Origin: Odontocerum albicorne
Taxonomy: Eukaryota; Arthropoda; Insecta; Trichoptera; Odontoceridae
NCBI GenBank assembly: GCA_949825065.1
Contig: OX463854.1
Span: forward strand, 14,793,112-14,857,111
DNA length: 64,000 nucleotides
Direction of reading: 5' to 3'
A program made the translations under genes and the position numbers. This document shows positions 32,601 to 58,281 of the stretch, one piece after another. A model generated the notes under the pieces. It saw only the letters and a program-made list of their open reading frames with translations, was not told the origin of the DNA and made no database searches. Position 1 is the stretch's first letter, and every line of letters begins with the position of its first letter.

Positions 32601-35393
32601 ATCTCCATTTTTATATTCTCATCTCAATAAGCTAAATCGAGAATATCCTAATATATCTCATTTATGATATTTTCCAAAGCATTTCAGCCATACAAGATGA
32701 GAATTTGATCGACAATCAATTATTGAATGTATTTCAAAAAGTTGTTTTTATATCAAATATTTAATAAAACAATTACAATTTCTATGAATTCAAATCATAT
32801 GTCATCTAGATATATTTAAAAAATGAATGTAAGGTATTCTTGTTAAACATTATCAATTCACATACAAAGCAAATTAAATAACGTAGTGATTATTAAAAGT
32901 ACATCCTATTGTATACGGCCAAAATAAAAATGTAAAGAAAATATTATCACATTGATGATTTATAGAAATATTAACACAAAGAAGGAATGAAGTTGAGATG
33001 AAAATGAGAAAGAATTAAAAGTAGAGTACAAAAATATATATAATATTTCTCACAGTGTATAAAAATTGTTTTCTCAGATTATAACCTTAAAAAATATACA
33101 AAATGTAAATTAGTATCGATAATAAAGAAGAAAAAAAACAAAATGGACAGCTTTGAAACAGAGATCATGAAATGGTCAAAAAGCAATAAGAAAGTGACAA
33201 CCATTCATTCTAACACACATCCAAAGGTATATATTATCAAATATTTATTAGATTATCATACAATAAGGGAATACAAATTATACTGTAGAATTCAATTCAG
33301 AAAAGTTTTGTGATATGATTATGTTTAAAATGTGTAAAAAAGTTTATTTAGCAGTTACGGAATTGCCGCATAAAAATTGTGTATTCACAAAAAATATGTG
33401 AATTGGTAAAATATGAAATGCTAAATAAAGTATGAAAGCGATAACTTGAGACAGACACACAATGCCATTAATAAAATGCAATAATAGAAAATACAAAAAA
33501 GCTGATATAACATCATTTTCATTTTTCCCTTAAATAACTACTTAATCTATCTACACTTGTCGCCAATATTTGCCAATGAAATCATGAACCACATTCATTT
33601 TGATCGAAAAAATCAAATTTACAATGAATATTTACTAGATTTCCTAATGCATTTTCTAACGCAAATGAATTCAGGGTAACAGTTTGACACCTCCGTGCAC
33701 CTAGCAATCACTTCCTAGCCTACGAGATATGGGATTAAACTGTTTTGTTACATTTTCCAGGCTGACCGTTTCCCGAGAAAGATAAACCGAATGGTTTTGA
33801 TCGTACATTCAGTAATAAACAAATCCAATGAGGGTATTATTTGGTGGATTTATCAATATTTTCAGTATTTATGCTTAATAAATTAACTTTATTTTTCATT
33901 AAAATGGAAACAATCGAGAGATGCTCCGTGTACTAGGCACACTCATTTGTAATGCAGGTGAGCGACGAGCCAATGGCTTACACATGAAAGTAAAGGCAGA
34001 ATGGATAGTTAAAGGCATATTCACACATGAAAAAAAGCCAGTTATATGAAGTTAAATTGTTTAACCTTAACTAGAATATATAAAATTCTGTAAGAACCTG
34101 GATCACGATATAGTAAACACACTATCTTGGAGTTCTCACGCATTCACAATAGCCAGTGAACAAAACGTATCAGTTCAAATTGAAATATTTATTTAACCCA
34201 ACTATATTTTAAAAATTTTATCATAATTTTGCGAGAAAAAAAAACTAGGAATAAACGTAATAGATTTGGCAGCGCAGTAAAAATATTATTTGTAAAATTT
34301 CTAAAACAAAGAATCCAAAATAACAACGAAATATGTAGTAAGTAACCTAGTTTTTTGTTTATCCATCATTTTAAACATTATCCATACATTATTTTAATTT
34401 TTATTATTAGGTATTACAATACTTTATAATTATTTTAAAATAATTAATGTAATAATATATAATAATATGAAGACAGCTTTCTATACATACATGTTCCTTT
34501 AGTTCGCCAGTGATGGATTCCTTCCATAAAAATAAGAGAAATTTGCTCTTATAGTTTCACTAAGTGCTATTTATCATTGTCGAGAAAATATCTCCTTTGT
34601 GTAGTTCTTTTGATTTATAAAATGCGTAATAAAATTCATAGATCAATACAATATTTTAATTCTTGAGCATATAAAAAATTCTTTACTACATATGTATATT
34701 TAGTTTTCGGAAAAAGTTAATTAATCTTCTCAACAATGATTCTATAGCAATTCATTGGTCAAAATTTGGGTTGCACAAATATTAAGATTTTCTCAGCTTA
34801 AGACTAAAATAATAATCATTAAAAATATAAATAAAGAGTGACTAAACACAATTTGTGCCGACACAGAATGTGGCACTCATGGTTACCGAACAACACGAAC
34901 AACACATCTGACACTGTCCTACTTCAATTTTCAAAAATGGAAAAACAATCGTAATAAATAAATGCAATGGCAAAGTAATTTTCATAACGAAAACGTCAAT
35001 ACTAGTACAACCGATGCAAACAAATTTAATATGAACTGTTGACTCTCATAATGTATGTGTATAGTGATATAAATGTGTATTGGGTTCACGGAATAACTTA
35101 AAACGCTCGTCCGCTACTTTCGGCCGACATTATTTTCAACTACTCTTATAAAAGATCATTTATTTTCTAACAAATGGAACTTTTATCTGTACAATAATTC
35201 TAATAGTTATATTTTTATTGAATATTTTGTTCCATTCACGGAGATAAAAACAAAGACGCTTCATTTACACGTCGGCCAGCGGGGCGCGAATAAACCGACC
35301 ATTTTAAAAGATTCCGTAGTAAACATGAGTGAGACATTAGCGCACGATTTGGTTTTTCTTAACACTTTAATGAAATAGTTGACTCGGAGGATA
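29640..35393 (-). other. Sequence downstream of Galpha-o, possible long 3' UTR, few mobile elements
   Basis: Apart from one decayed SINE at about 32192-32325, I see no recognisable transposon, LINE or palindrome over 5.7 kb, unlike every other stretch of this length in the window. There is no long ORF. A GC-richer patch at about 30120-30240 stands out. A long brain-type 3' UTR of Galpha-o is one reading; plain unique intergenic sequence is the other. Confidence 0.35.
32192..32325 (+). repeat. SINE, decayed
   Basis: GATGATCTCCGTGGCACGGT at the start; the B box and tail are mostly lost. Confidence 0.6.
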
Positions 35394-48815
<13,422 letters not shown>

Positions 48816-48840
48816 CTGAAAGGAAGAAAAAAATATATTT

Positions 48841-49290
48841 AATATACAGTGTACAATATAAAGTAGCGAGAGAAAAAACAAATATCCTATATGAATAAGA
48901 TACATAACATTATCTATAGAAGGGAATGGACAACCAGTGATACTTTTCAGATAGCGAAAGGAACAATGAATATGGTCTATATTTTAATATACAGTGCACA
49001 ATATAAAGTAGCGAGAGAAAAAACAAAGATCCTATATGAATAAGATACATAACATTATTTATAGAAGGGAATGGAAGGGAATGGACAACCAGTGATACTT
49101 TTCAGATAGCGAAAGGAACAATGAATATGGTCTATATTTTAATATATAATACAGTGTACAATATAAAGTAGCAAGAGAAAAAACAAAGATCCTATATGAA
49201 TAAGATATATAACATTATTTATAGAAGGGAATGGACAACCAGTGATACTTTTCAGATAGCGAAAGGAACAATGGATATGGTCTATATTTT
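48841..49290. repeat. Tandem triplication of a 145-155 bp unit
   Basis: Units at 48841-48985, 48986-49140 and 49141-49290 run from AATATACAGTGTACAATATA to TATGGTCTATATTTT and are almost identical. Unit 2 has an extra GGAATGGAAG step. It lies just upstream of the Galpha-o switch I exon. Confidence 0.95.
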
Positions 49291-49810
49291 ATGAAATAAA
49301 AATGACATATGACCGTTTAACATTTCCGTGATAAACTGATTTTTCGCAGTGGAATTTGTATCTAACCTAGTGAACATTTTGGAAGGTTTTGCAATTAAGC
49401 TAAAAAAAAATTTACTAAATAATTTTCGAGTTAGAAAATTAAGACACTGATAAAAATGAAACTATCTTCATAACTATTATATTTTATAACAAATTCAAAG
49501 AATTTCACACTTTGAATTTCACAGAGGGTTTTTGCAAATATAAAGTAACTGGATCTAAAATAGAATAAATATTTTAAAAATTCACTCCACAAAACACATT
49601 TTTAATTTTCCTTAAAATATCAGATAAGCATACTTCTATACTTAATGTGCTAAAATATTGATCCAGTTAAATTTGCATTTCGTGGTTGAATATAGTCTTA
49701 TTTTTTTATTCCATATAAATCATAAATGAGTATATTATTTTTTTCCCTAATTACCTCAAAGAAGGTATTGTATTAACTATATATTATAAAAATTACAAAC
49801 TAGTAGACTT

Positions 49811-49961
49811 ATTACCAAATGGAAATTTGTTCCAACAAACCGTAAAGATTTTATGTGAAAAACTAAACTGGTACTTATTTTTTTGGGGTTCAACAGGAAT
49901 TCTACCTGAAATCGCCAGGTTGGAAGCCAAACATTCTACCAACTAGACCATGGATGCCGAT
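49811..49961 (-). repeat. SINE, 5'-side copy
   Basis: Reversed: ATTACCAAATGGAAATTTGT ... CTACCAACTAGACCATGGAT. Confidence 0.65.
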
Positions 49962-50094
49962 TAATGTTTCATATTATGTGAGAAGGGTTTTTTTTAATTT
50001 CATATACTCGTATGTATGTTACGTAAAAAAAATTCTTCCAGTTTCTAAAAAATATAAGTACGAAAATGGTAGTTTTCAACAGTATATGTATTAC

Positions 50095-50740
50095 ACTTTT
50101 GGTGTATGAAATTTGACAATTTTGGTGTATGAAAGTGAAACGTGGACTTCAGAAAACAATGAAAGGAGCTGAATAAATACTGTAAAAATGCTATCACTTA
50201 ATATGTGGCAAAACGATGTATGTTAAGACCGGAAAGAAATAACTGAGGTTAAGTTTGAACTAGGGACTGATGTGATAAAATGCAGAATAACGATGACCAC
50301 TTTGAGATAGTTTGGGCATGTAGAAGGAATCAGTGATGAAAGGTTGACAAAAAATTACAGCGCGAACGTGAGTGGGAGAGGCAGGGCGGGGAAAGTATGG
50401 TCGTTCAAGTGAATTAAATTTTGAAATATAAGGAGTTCAAACCAAATGAGTTGTGTGAGAGGATGTATGAATGAGCTAGCTGGTAAGACGCCTGTCTCCT
50501 AACTTGGGGGTTGCGGTTGATTACCACTTAAGACCTCGTGAACATCTTTCTGGTTTGTTGAAAGTGATTGCCACATGGCAATAAACCCGCCAAAAGTCCT
50601 ATGTACAACGGAAGTGTAATACAATAGTATAATGTTGAGAAGGTGAAAGACGTATGTTGTGATAAGTTAAAATCGTGGCAATATATCTTCTCTGCCAACC
50701 CCGACAGGGATACGTTATGGTATGCATGTATGGACGCACA
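50095..50740 (+). pseudogene. LINE 3' end interrupted by a SINE
   Basis: Family words up to GRGRAGKVW at about 50370-50400 are separated from FSANPDRDTLWYACMD (50693-50740) by a SINE at about 50471-50628. Confidence 0.65.
50471..50628 (+). repeat. SINE inserted in LINE
   Basis: GCTGGTAAGACGCCTGTCTC, B-box region GGGTTGCGGTTGATTACC, ATTGCCACATGGCAATAAAC and tail GTGTAATACAATAG; part of the middle is deleted. Confidence 0.82.
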
Positions 50741-51093
50741 TAAATATTTTACTTTTCTAGCGAGTTTTAACAAAATATTAAAAAAACATATTGTACAATT
50801 AGTGACTCACGTATACGAGTATTTATTTAGCATATCAACCGACGATATAAGAGTATATTTTAGGCATACAATATGGAATTCCCGGCATTAAATATAATAC
50901 TGACGTCGTGCCTCTTATTTTCCTGTTGAATTGGTGGTCTGATAACGACCTCGCCTGTAGGAATGAATGGATAAGTAGCGACAGGAGTCGCTCTTTCTGA
51001 GTGGATCAATGCTGTGGAACTGCGCGGTAATCCGGTCGGCATTACATACAAGTATGTTTGTTTTCGTGTCAGATGCACAAACACTGCATTAAA

Positions 51094-51208
51094 CTCCAGT
51101 TAGACTCGCAGATTATTACAATATCAAATGCGATCCAGTTAGACTCCCGCAGATTATTACAATACCAATTGCGCTCCAGTTAGATTCTCGCAGATGATTA
51201 CATTCTAC
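51094..51208. repeat. Tandem repeat, 39-41 bp unit, three copies
   Basis: CTCCAGTTAGACTCGCAGAT followed by TATTACAATA...GCG, repeated at 51133 and 51174. Confidence 0.9.
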
Positions 51209-51365
51209 GATTCCAGGCATGCTGGACAGTTTATGAGATGGGATGCGGTCTGCTCAAGTCCGCAAATGCATAATAGTCTCAATATTTTGAGTCACAGTGA
51301 TATACTCGTAAATGATTATGTCAGCGCTGGCCAAAACTTTTCATATGACTTAGGCGACTTAATAA

Positions 51366-51560
51366 CGACGATATCCTTGAACAAATTGATAATACACTTG
51401 TCTTATAACCCAAGGGTTGCGGGTTCGATTCCCATTGGAACCCAGATTTAAAAAAGAAGGATTGGTCTGGTTTCCCCTCAAAGCCTCTTAAGATATTTCT
51501 GGTTCGGTTGGAAGATATTACCACTAGGTTGTAATGTATACAGCGAAAGTGTAATACAAT
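51366..51560 (+). repeat. SINE
   Basis: B box GCGGGTTCGATTCCCATTGG, TTTCTGGTTCGGTTGG and tail GTGTAATACAAT. The head A box is decayed. Confidence 0.82.
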
Positions 51561-51629
51561 TAAATACGACGATAAACGTATATCCAAGTATACATACATA
51601 TGTTAGATTGACACAAAACAGACTGTAAG

Positions 51630-51900
51630 AGTGTGGAAATTATATCTAATGAAGAAATTCGAAAATTAACGAGATAACAACTTATCATCATCAACATAAG
51701 CTTACGGAGGTTGACATGGATAGGCCATGTAAGCAGGTCTTAGTTGACACATCCAACAAAGATCGCTATTCAACCCCACGGAAGTAGGCCACTAGGCAGA
51801 CCGAGACATAAGTTTTTAGATAACAAGGAGGCTGGGAGTGGAGGATGGCTGAGAAATGGCGAGCAACCGATCGATCGGCTTTGCTAAGCTAAACTCGAAA
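51630..51900 (+). pseudogene. LINE C-terminal remnant
   Basis: Words ALFNPTGSRPLGRPRHKF-like across two frames and WLRNGEQPIDRLC match the end of another non-LTR lineage (GRP.KRW type). Confidence 0.5.
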
Positions 51901-52159
51901 TGAATTCGTTGTATGGGAATCTGAGGTAAGGAGATAGGTACATGGACTGAAGAAAGATAAATGCAGTAGAAATGTGAACATTGCGTAGAATGTGCAGCAA
52001 AACAATGCATTAGAGAAAGCAAGATAAGGAAATAACGCAGTTTTAAATAACATGGTATTTTTTTTAATATTGCTATGATATGGTTTGGGCACGCGGAAAG
52101 AAAAAAACACTACAGTGTAAACGTTTATAACAGTAATGCATGTACTCAATTCACGACAT

Positions 52160-52745
52160 ACACACCATTTTCCTGTCGGAGTAGGCAGAGAGGAAGGATC
52201 ACCATACATTCCTAACTCGACACACATCCTTAGCCTCTTCCATATCCATACACTTTCTACAATTGCTCTAATTTTCTACTTTTCCTACTTTCAGAAAATA
52301 ATTCACGTGATTCAAACACATTTTCCTTGGTCTTCCTCTCATACGCCTTTCACTCGCATCTGCACTGTATATCTGTTTTGTTAGTCTTTCTTCATTAATA
52401 CGTTCTACATGCCCAAACCATCTCAACGTACTCTTATTCATCTTACTTAACACATCAGTCTTAAATTCACACTCATCCCTTATCATTTCATTCCGTATTC
52501 TATCATATCACTCCACGTATTCTTCTCAATGTACGCATCTCTACAGCATTTATTCGATTCCTCTCAGCCTTTTTCCACATTCACGTTTCCTTCACATAAA
52601 TAAAAGTTGGCACCAAAATACTCCGGTTCGAGTATATGTTTTAGTGTCTCATTGACTTTGCTTGCTAACGCTACACGCCGTTCGATGTCCCTCTTAACTC
52701 GTCCATCATCTGAGAATATAATACTAACCACGACGCTCTACAAAG
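52160..52745 (-). pseudogene. LINE 3' region, best preserved family copy
   Basis: The minus-strand frame 52486-52268 reads MIRDECEFKTDVLSKMNKST, LRWFGHVERINEERLTKQIY, SADASERRMRGRPRKMCLNH. The upstream part (52745-52610) reads the conserved DDGRVKRDIERRVALASKVN segment. Likely RTE-type reverse transcriptase C-terminus. Confidence 0.75.
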
Positions 52746-53175
52746 CCGAAGTTAGCCGATTATGGCCGACAGTCTCTTTCTCAAGCCCGATGTGTATTAC
52801 TTACCGCCGGGTACTCTACATCTGAGCATATATACTGAATCAACGACGATGTATGATATTCTGCCACCTGTTTCTTCAGCCAGTCGCATATACAATGTTT
52901 TCCCGCAAAGCAAACTCAATCGATATTTTGTCCCATGAACAACAAGTGAAAACTTTCCCCGACATAAAAAAGTCTCCATGATTTAATCCTACCCTCAACA
53001 GGGTTCCGACTTACCCCTTTTTGTAAAGAGCAACGTCTGGATCTGACGCCAACTTGAAAGAAAAAAGCGCCTAGTATGGAAAATATTGTGTATTTTTTCG
53101 TATGAAGTTTGACTGTTGATCAAACAATTGGGATGTGAAGCATCGACATCTAAATGGTTGGCTGAAAGAGTAAAA

Positions 53176-53222
53176 AGCCCACCAAGTTGTGTATCATATA
53201 CAACAAAAGTGTAATACTCGTA
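53176..53222 (+). repeat. SINE tail fragment
   Basis: GCCCACCAAGTTGTGTATC and ACAACAAAAGTGTAATAC. Confidence 0.65.
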
Positions 53223-55776
53223 CGATACAACAATATAGCATTTGCAACCTACCGGTAAACAATTTTTAATACAATTGTATGAGCTTAAGCAAAACTAAAT
53301 TTAATTCAATACTTTAGGAAACCAAAAAGGATTGAAAACGATCTATAATCAATACTGACGGCGATGTGGCGTCATAATACCCGTCAAGTCATTTATTCGA
53401 CGGCAACAGTATACTGTTCATTGTCAGAACGGTTTGTCTATATTTCCGACAAGTTTGTTGATCGATAAATTTATCATGAGAAAGCGTTTGTTTTTTCAAG
53501 TAGAATCGTTTTTTTTTTGTTTTACTCTAGACCGTTTTACATCTGAATATGTTTGTCGGGGACTTATATTTATTTATATAAATAAATAAAGGTCACAATT
53601 TACCTTATAATAAAAATAAAGGAGCTTGTAGTGAGTGCTTAACACATTAAGGACGGAATATATAAAAATTAATAAAAAAATATTATTATTTTTACGTTGA
53701 GTATCATAAATTCTGATAATTAAGTAACACAAATATAACGCTTCATAAAACTGTTTAACGAAAGGCTGCAGCAAATTAAATTAAATGATCGTTCTGGAAC
53801 TTTCATCTCCTTACCATCGGAACATTATGTATGATCTTCCTAAACTGTGTTCGCTGAATTGCAAAAGCTCGCACACTATAAACCGATATACACATATGGT
53901 AGGTGTTTTTCATCCACAAGGCGTAATAATAAAGAAATCGGAAAAATGAGATGGTGAAAACTTGAATTGGAATTGAAACATTAATAAAAATTGATCAACT
54001 TAAATTCATCTGAAACATTGTTAAAAAATATGTATATCAACCTTTTGTTATGCATGGAAAAAATAATCAATCAAAACACTAGTCAATTAGTATAGTATTG
54101 AAAAATGTGTGAATCATATGAGAATAGAAAAAATCGAGCAAATACAAAAAAAAAATAAACGCATTAAGTGGAAAATTGAAGAACACATGCCGGATATATT
54201 GAAACACACACAATATTAGTTTACTTTCAGAAAGATTTTCGTATAGAGAAAACAAACAGAAAATAAAAACTGAGGAAATCGCGAAGATACACACCCAGCA
54301 TGCTCCAGAGAATGCTCGTTAAAATATCTAAAAATACTCCGGCAGGCCTTTTCAGTTTACATGAAAGAAAAATAAAATATTTTGCGCGTCAATAGGGAAA
54401 TTTGTGGATACCACATAATACACACATGCTTCGCTTTACATACCCTTTTTTAACGGAATTGAAAAAACAAAATTCGCTTTACGGAAGAAAAAAAAAACGA
54501 TATACGGAATATTTTAAAATTGGTGATCATATGAAGATTTGAGCAAAATGGACCAAGTCCATCCTTAAGTGACACAAAAGACAAAACAAAAATTTCTCGA
54601 GAATTAACACTGACGATAATAGCCGACGCTTTTCACATTTTGAAAAGGACCTTAAAATTCCAATCGAAAATAATCTGGATGAAGAGAGTTCAAAAGTTTT
54701 TCGAAGAAATAATGAGATTATCGAGTATATTATTTTAAGCAGCTTGAAGAGAAAATATACAAAGCAGTAAACATTGGGTGGATATTTCCGACAAATTCTG
54801 ATACATAATCTTCTTATTCTTCATTGTAAATGTAATTCTTTATATTTGTATTTCATATGTATACATTTTCTTAGTTCTACACGTATAAAAAATATTTCAT
54901 TGATTTTTATTTTTCATGAAACACACCATGAACATTTAATATGTATTTATATGGAAAAAATAACTCGATATACAAACCTATTCTGATTTACGGTCTAATT
55001 TTTAGTAACATATACTTTCCGTAAAGCGCGGTTTAGGTGTATCTTTGAAAATACTAAAATTGTCAACAAGCACGAAGAGAAACTTCATTGTTTTGTTTTA
55101 TTAGATAACTGACATTGTCACATTATTTACTCGTATTTACGTTAGTTACTCAATAGTTCACGGTACTGTGAATTCCACACAAGTGTTGAAAAGACATACG
55201 ATTATTTGTTTGTTTACCTAATTAACAATAATTCACAAGGGCTTCAAAAGTCGTAGTTTCTATTAAATTACACTAAAACTTGTTACACAATTTATGGTAA
55301 AAAAATAACTACAGAACGAAATCGAAAGCCGGATGAAATAAAAAAATATCGAGTTCTCGCATTAATAATGATTATATTGTCAAGATATTGTAGTGCTTCA
55401 GAAATGTTTGCTGAGGATCGTATGCTAGGTGTTGATGCACTTATGAGGTTACGCATATAGAGAATACATGAGCGAATAATGCAAACTCATTAATTAGAGT
55501 TATTGTAAGTCAACAATCCATGCTGCAACACTGAATGCAACTAAATAAATTATTATTGTCAGAAAAACTGAATAAACTGAACAGAATACAATTTTGTTTT
55601 AGTTTTATTTGTTTATATTTTCATTATATTAAAAAATAATTATTTTTTCTAACTATATTCTTTTATATCTATATGCACTTAATCTTCTTTTTAATAGCCA
55701 ATCCACCCACACTAGGATGATTTGTGCCACCACAGCAAAGCGAAAATTGCTAATATAAGAGTCGATTTCAGACAAT
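53223..55776. other. No gene seen
   Basis: Very AT-rich. TTAACACATTAAGGACGG at 53640 may be one end of a TTAA element. No exon-like segment was found. Confidence 0.45.
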
Positions 55777-55959
55777 TTAAAGCTTCATAATTAAACTGCA
55801 AAGGACAACCGAAAAGCACATGATCATAGTATCATCAGTTAAACCACACTCGCAGTCGGTATCCTCCATAATACCCATTTTATAAAAATGACTAGCCACC
55901 ATGCAGTGGTCCATCCGCAAGCGATGCATAATTGACACTTCCACCTTGTTCATTCTCAT
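55777..55959 (-). pseudogene. LINE RNase H / C-terminal fragment
   Basis: VEVSIMHRLRMDHCMVASHF followed by YKMGIMEDTDCECGLTDDT matches the segment of LINE proteins with the pattern HRLR-DHC-S-LYK-G---P-C-CG. Only 60 codons survive. Confidence 0.6.
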
Positions 55960-56150
55960 TATACGAGTATATTCTTATTTTATTACTTATGATTTTTTTA
56001 AATGACCTGTGTTGCATAGCACACCCTCGAACCCTTGAATAAATAATAATGATTATTACCACACAACATTAAATGAGAGCAACTTAAGGAAACCTTATCT
56101 TAACCCTTTCTAATCAAATAAAAATATTAAAACCTTAAGAAATAAAATGC

Positions 56151-56320
56151 ACGAGTGGCGCCTCATCTGCGGCGCTACACCATTGTTCAGCACACATTTC
56201 GAAGATATCGTTTCCATGGGGTAACGCCACTACGTCATGGAATGGCGCCAACAGTGTGGACGGTGTCATTGAAATACGATGAACGAGGGTGTAGCGCCAC
56301 AGGTCAGGCGCCACACGTGT
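56151..56320. repeat. GC-rich inverted repeat, MITE-like
   Basis: GAGTGGCGCC...GGCGCTACACC mirrors GGTGTAGCGCC...GGCGCCACAC. A decayed relative of the left arm is at about 46076-46130 (GTGGCACCTCACCTG). Confidence 0.65.
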
Positions 56321-56443
56321 GACCCTGTACCTTCGGTCTTTGAACCCAAACGATCATATATATATACACATAAAAAGGAAATTGTGCTAATATAAAAACA
56401 CTGCCTGAGAATAATAAACAAAAAGGACGCTAGATGACTTCCG

Positions 56444-56560
56444 ACGTCGTCTTGGATCGCTTATCTTCCGTCTAGTGATTTTGGGTTCGATTCCCAATAA
56501 CTGGTGATTTTTTTTCACATGTCAATCTTTTAACAGCCTTTAGATTGGTTGCAAAGATCC
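56444..56560 (+). repeat. SINE, decayed
   Basis: GGGTTCGATTCCCAATAA B box and TCAATCTTTTAACAGCC body. Confidence 0.6.
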
Positions 56561-56624
56561 GATGAAAGTTAAATGTTATTTAATATTTTTTGTAACATCT
56601 CTAAACAATTTTAATAAGTTCCAT

Positions 56625-56935
56625 ATTGGGATATCCTATTCCGAGTGGGAAATTAGGATATTTTATTCCAAGTAGGACATTTGAATATTCTATTCTGAAT
56701 AGGACACATTTGAATATTCGAGTAAGACATTTGAATTCCGAGTAAGGCATTTCGATATCCTATTAATAGTAGGACATTTGAATATCCTATTCCGAATAAG
56801 ACATATGAATATCCTGTTCCGAATAAGACATTTGGATATCCTATTCCGAGTAAGACATCTAGATATCCTAATCCTAGTAGGACATTTTGATATTTTATTC
56901 CGTTTAGGAAATTTGGATATCCTATTCTGAGGACA
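56625..56935. repeat. Degenerate minisatellite, about 30-35 bp unit
   Basis: About ten copies of AGTAGGACATTTGAATATCC followed by TATTCCGA, with variable edges. Confidence 0.88.
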
Positions 56936-57305
56936 GCCTTTTACTATATACTCACAAATCTTGAGACTATGTTTAGGTTTCTCATCCATGATACAACCTC
57001 AGGAATAGTATAGTAGTATGAATCGCCTCGAGTCCTCCCGGGAATGAATATACTAGACGATGTGACCGACAGTCTGGACCATTCCACATGGGCAGAAGGG
57101 AAAATCAATGAAACCCCACACATGCAACACGTGTGTCTTCGCGGCAGGTCAAATCCTTGGAGAAGCACGTTAGGATCACTCACAAGATAGAGATTTCTCT
57201 GACCAAGTACATCGCTTCTGTTGAGTTTGGAATACGAAAAAAAGGTAAAAATAAACATTTTCAGCTGGAAAGTGCAGCTGTGCCGTATATTTTTCTTAAG
57301 TGAAT

Positions 57306-57537
57306 GAGCCGTTCGTTGCACACCCAGCAAACTCACCGGTCACAACGCTGCACTGGGTCCGATAAGCCGTTCGTTGCACACCTAGCAAACTCACCGGCCA
57401 CAACGCTGCAATGGGTCCGATGAGCCGTTTGTTGCACACCCAGCAAATTCACCGGCCACAACGCTGCAATGGGTCCGATGAGCCGTTCGTTGCGCACCCA
57501 GCAAACTCACCGGCCACAACGCTGCACTAAGTCCGAT
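57306..57537. repeat. 58-bp tandem repeat, exactly four units
   Basis: Units start at 57306, 57364, 57422 and 57480. Each reads GAGCCGTTCGTTGCACACCC, then AGCAAACTCACCGGCCACAA, then CGCTGCAATGGGTCCGAT, with few substitutions and no indels. Confidence 0.97.
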
Positions 57538-57624
57538 GGCACACCCAAGTGAGACGATCAGAGCACACCGGCATGTTTTACTTTTATTTTAAAGAATATA
57601 TATGACCGAAGTCATAGGTATCTT

Positions 57625-57725
57625 TGTACCCCCGATACTAGGCGAAAAAATGTCTGTGTCATTCGAAGGGACTACCACAGCGCGGGGTTCGAATCGGCGA
57701 CCTTCCGTGCCCATGCACCTCACGT
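57625..57725 (-). repeat. Second tRNA-like repeat family, copy 2
   Basis: Reversed: GGCACGGAAGGTCGCCGATT, CGAACCCCGCGCTGTGGTAG, matching the 36334-36430 copy. Confidence 0.6.
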
Positions 57726-57944
57726 ATGAGTCCAGCAATACACTACAAATGTCGCTCGTGTGTGTATGTAGTTACAATTGTAAACTATGTAATTATAATT
57801 AAAAAAACACACAAAAAGGTCTCGTATTCCTTTCCACAATATATGAAACTTGAAAAACGTTACAAAAATCGTTCGAGTGAATTACGCAGTGACGTCGGGT
57901 TTAATAGGGAAAAGTCCAAGTGTAGCAGAGAAAGAAGCTTTTAG

Positions 57945-58130
57945 GTAAGCGTGTTGCGGCGGGCTGGCAACAGGTAACACTACAGGCGCGGCTGAGGACT
58001 GGGGGGCAGGGGCCAGGGGCACGGGCCGAGGCGCGAAACAAGGCCATTCATGTGCAAACGGACTGGCAAGTCCGCGCCGCCCGCCCGCGGAGCAGAGCCA
58101 GGGCTCTTCTACTCGTAACACGCCCCTCAC
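57945..58130. other. GC-rich island
   Basis: About 185 bases of very high GC with many CpGs in otherwise AT-rich DNA. On the plus strand a strong donor-like AG/GTAAGC lies at its left edge (57942-57948) and a second, CAG/GTAACA, about 30 bases later. No recognisable protein; the minus-strand frame is proline/alanine-rich and probably incidental. Confidence 0.5.
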
Positions 58131-58281
58131 TTGAATAAAATAATATAGACACTTAATAGATTAAAATGCGTTCTTAAGTCAACTTATCTGATCGACTGTT
58201 TAGCGACGACTAAAACATTTAATATAAGATTTTCCAAAAAATGTTAACACGCTTTTACACTGTGCTGTTTACCTAAACTTG

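Noticed and set aside
56944..57336. 130-codon minus-strand frame with CCMCG
   Set aside because: Runs into the minisatellite and the 58-bp repeat; vague LINE-like words but not enough to name it.
57882..58130. Minus-strand Pro/Ala-rich frame in the GC island
   Set aside because: High GC removes stop codons; no domain or splice-consistent exon seen.
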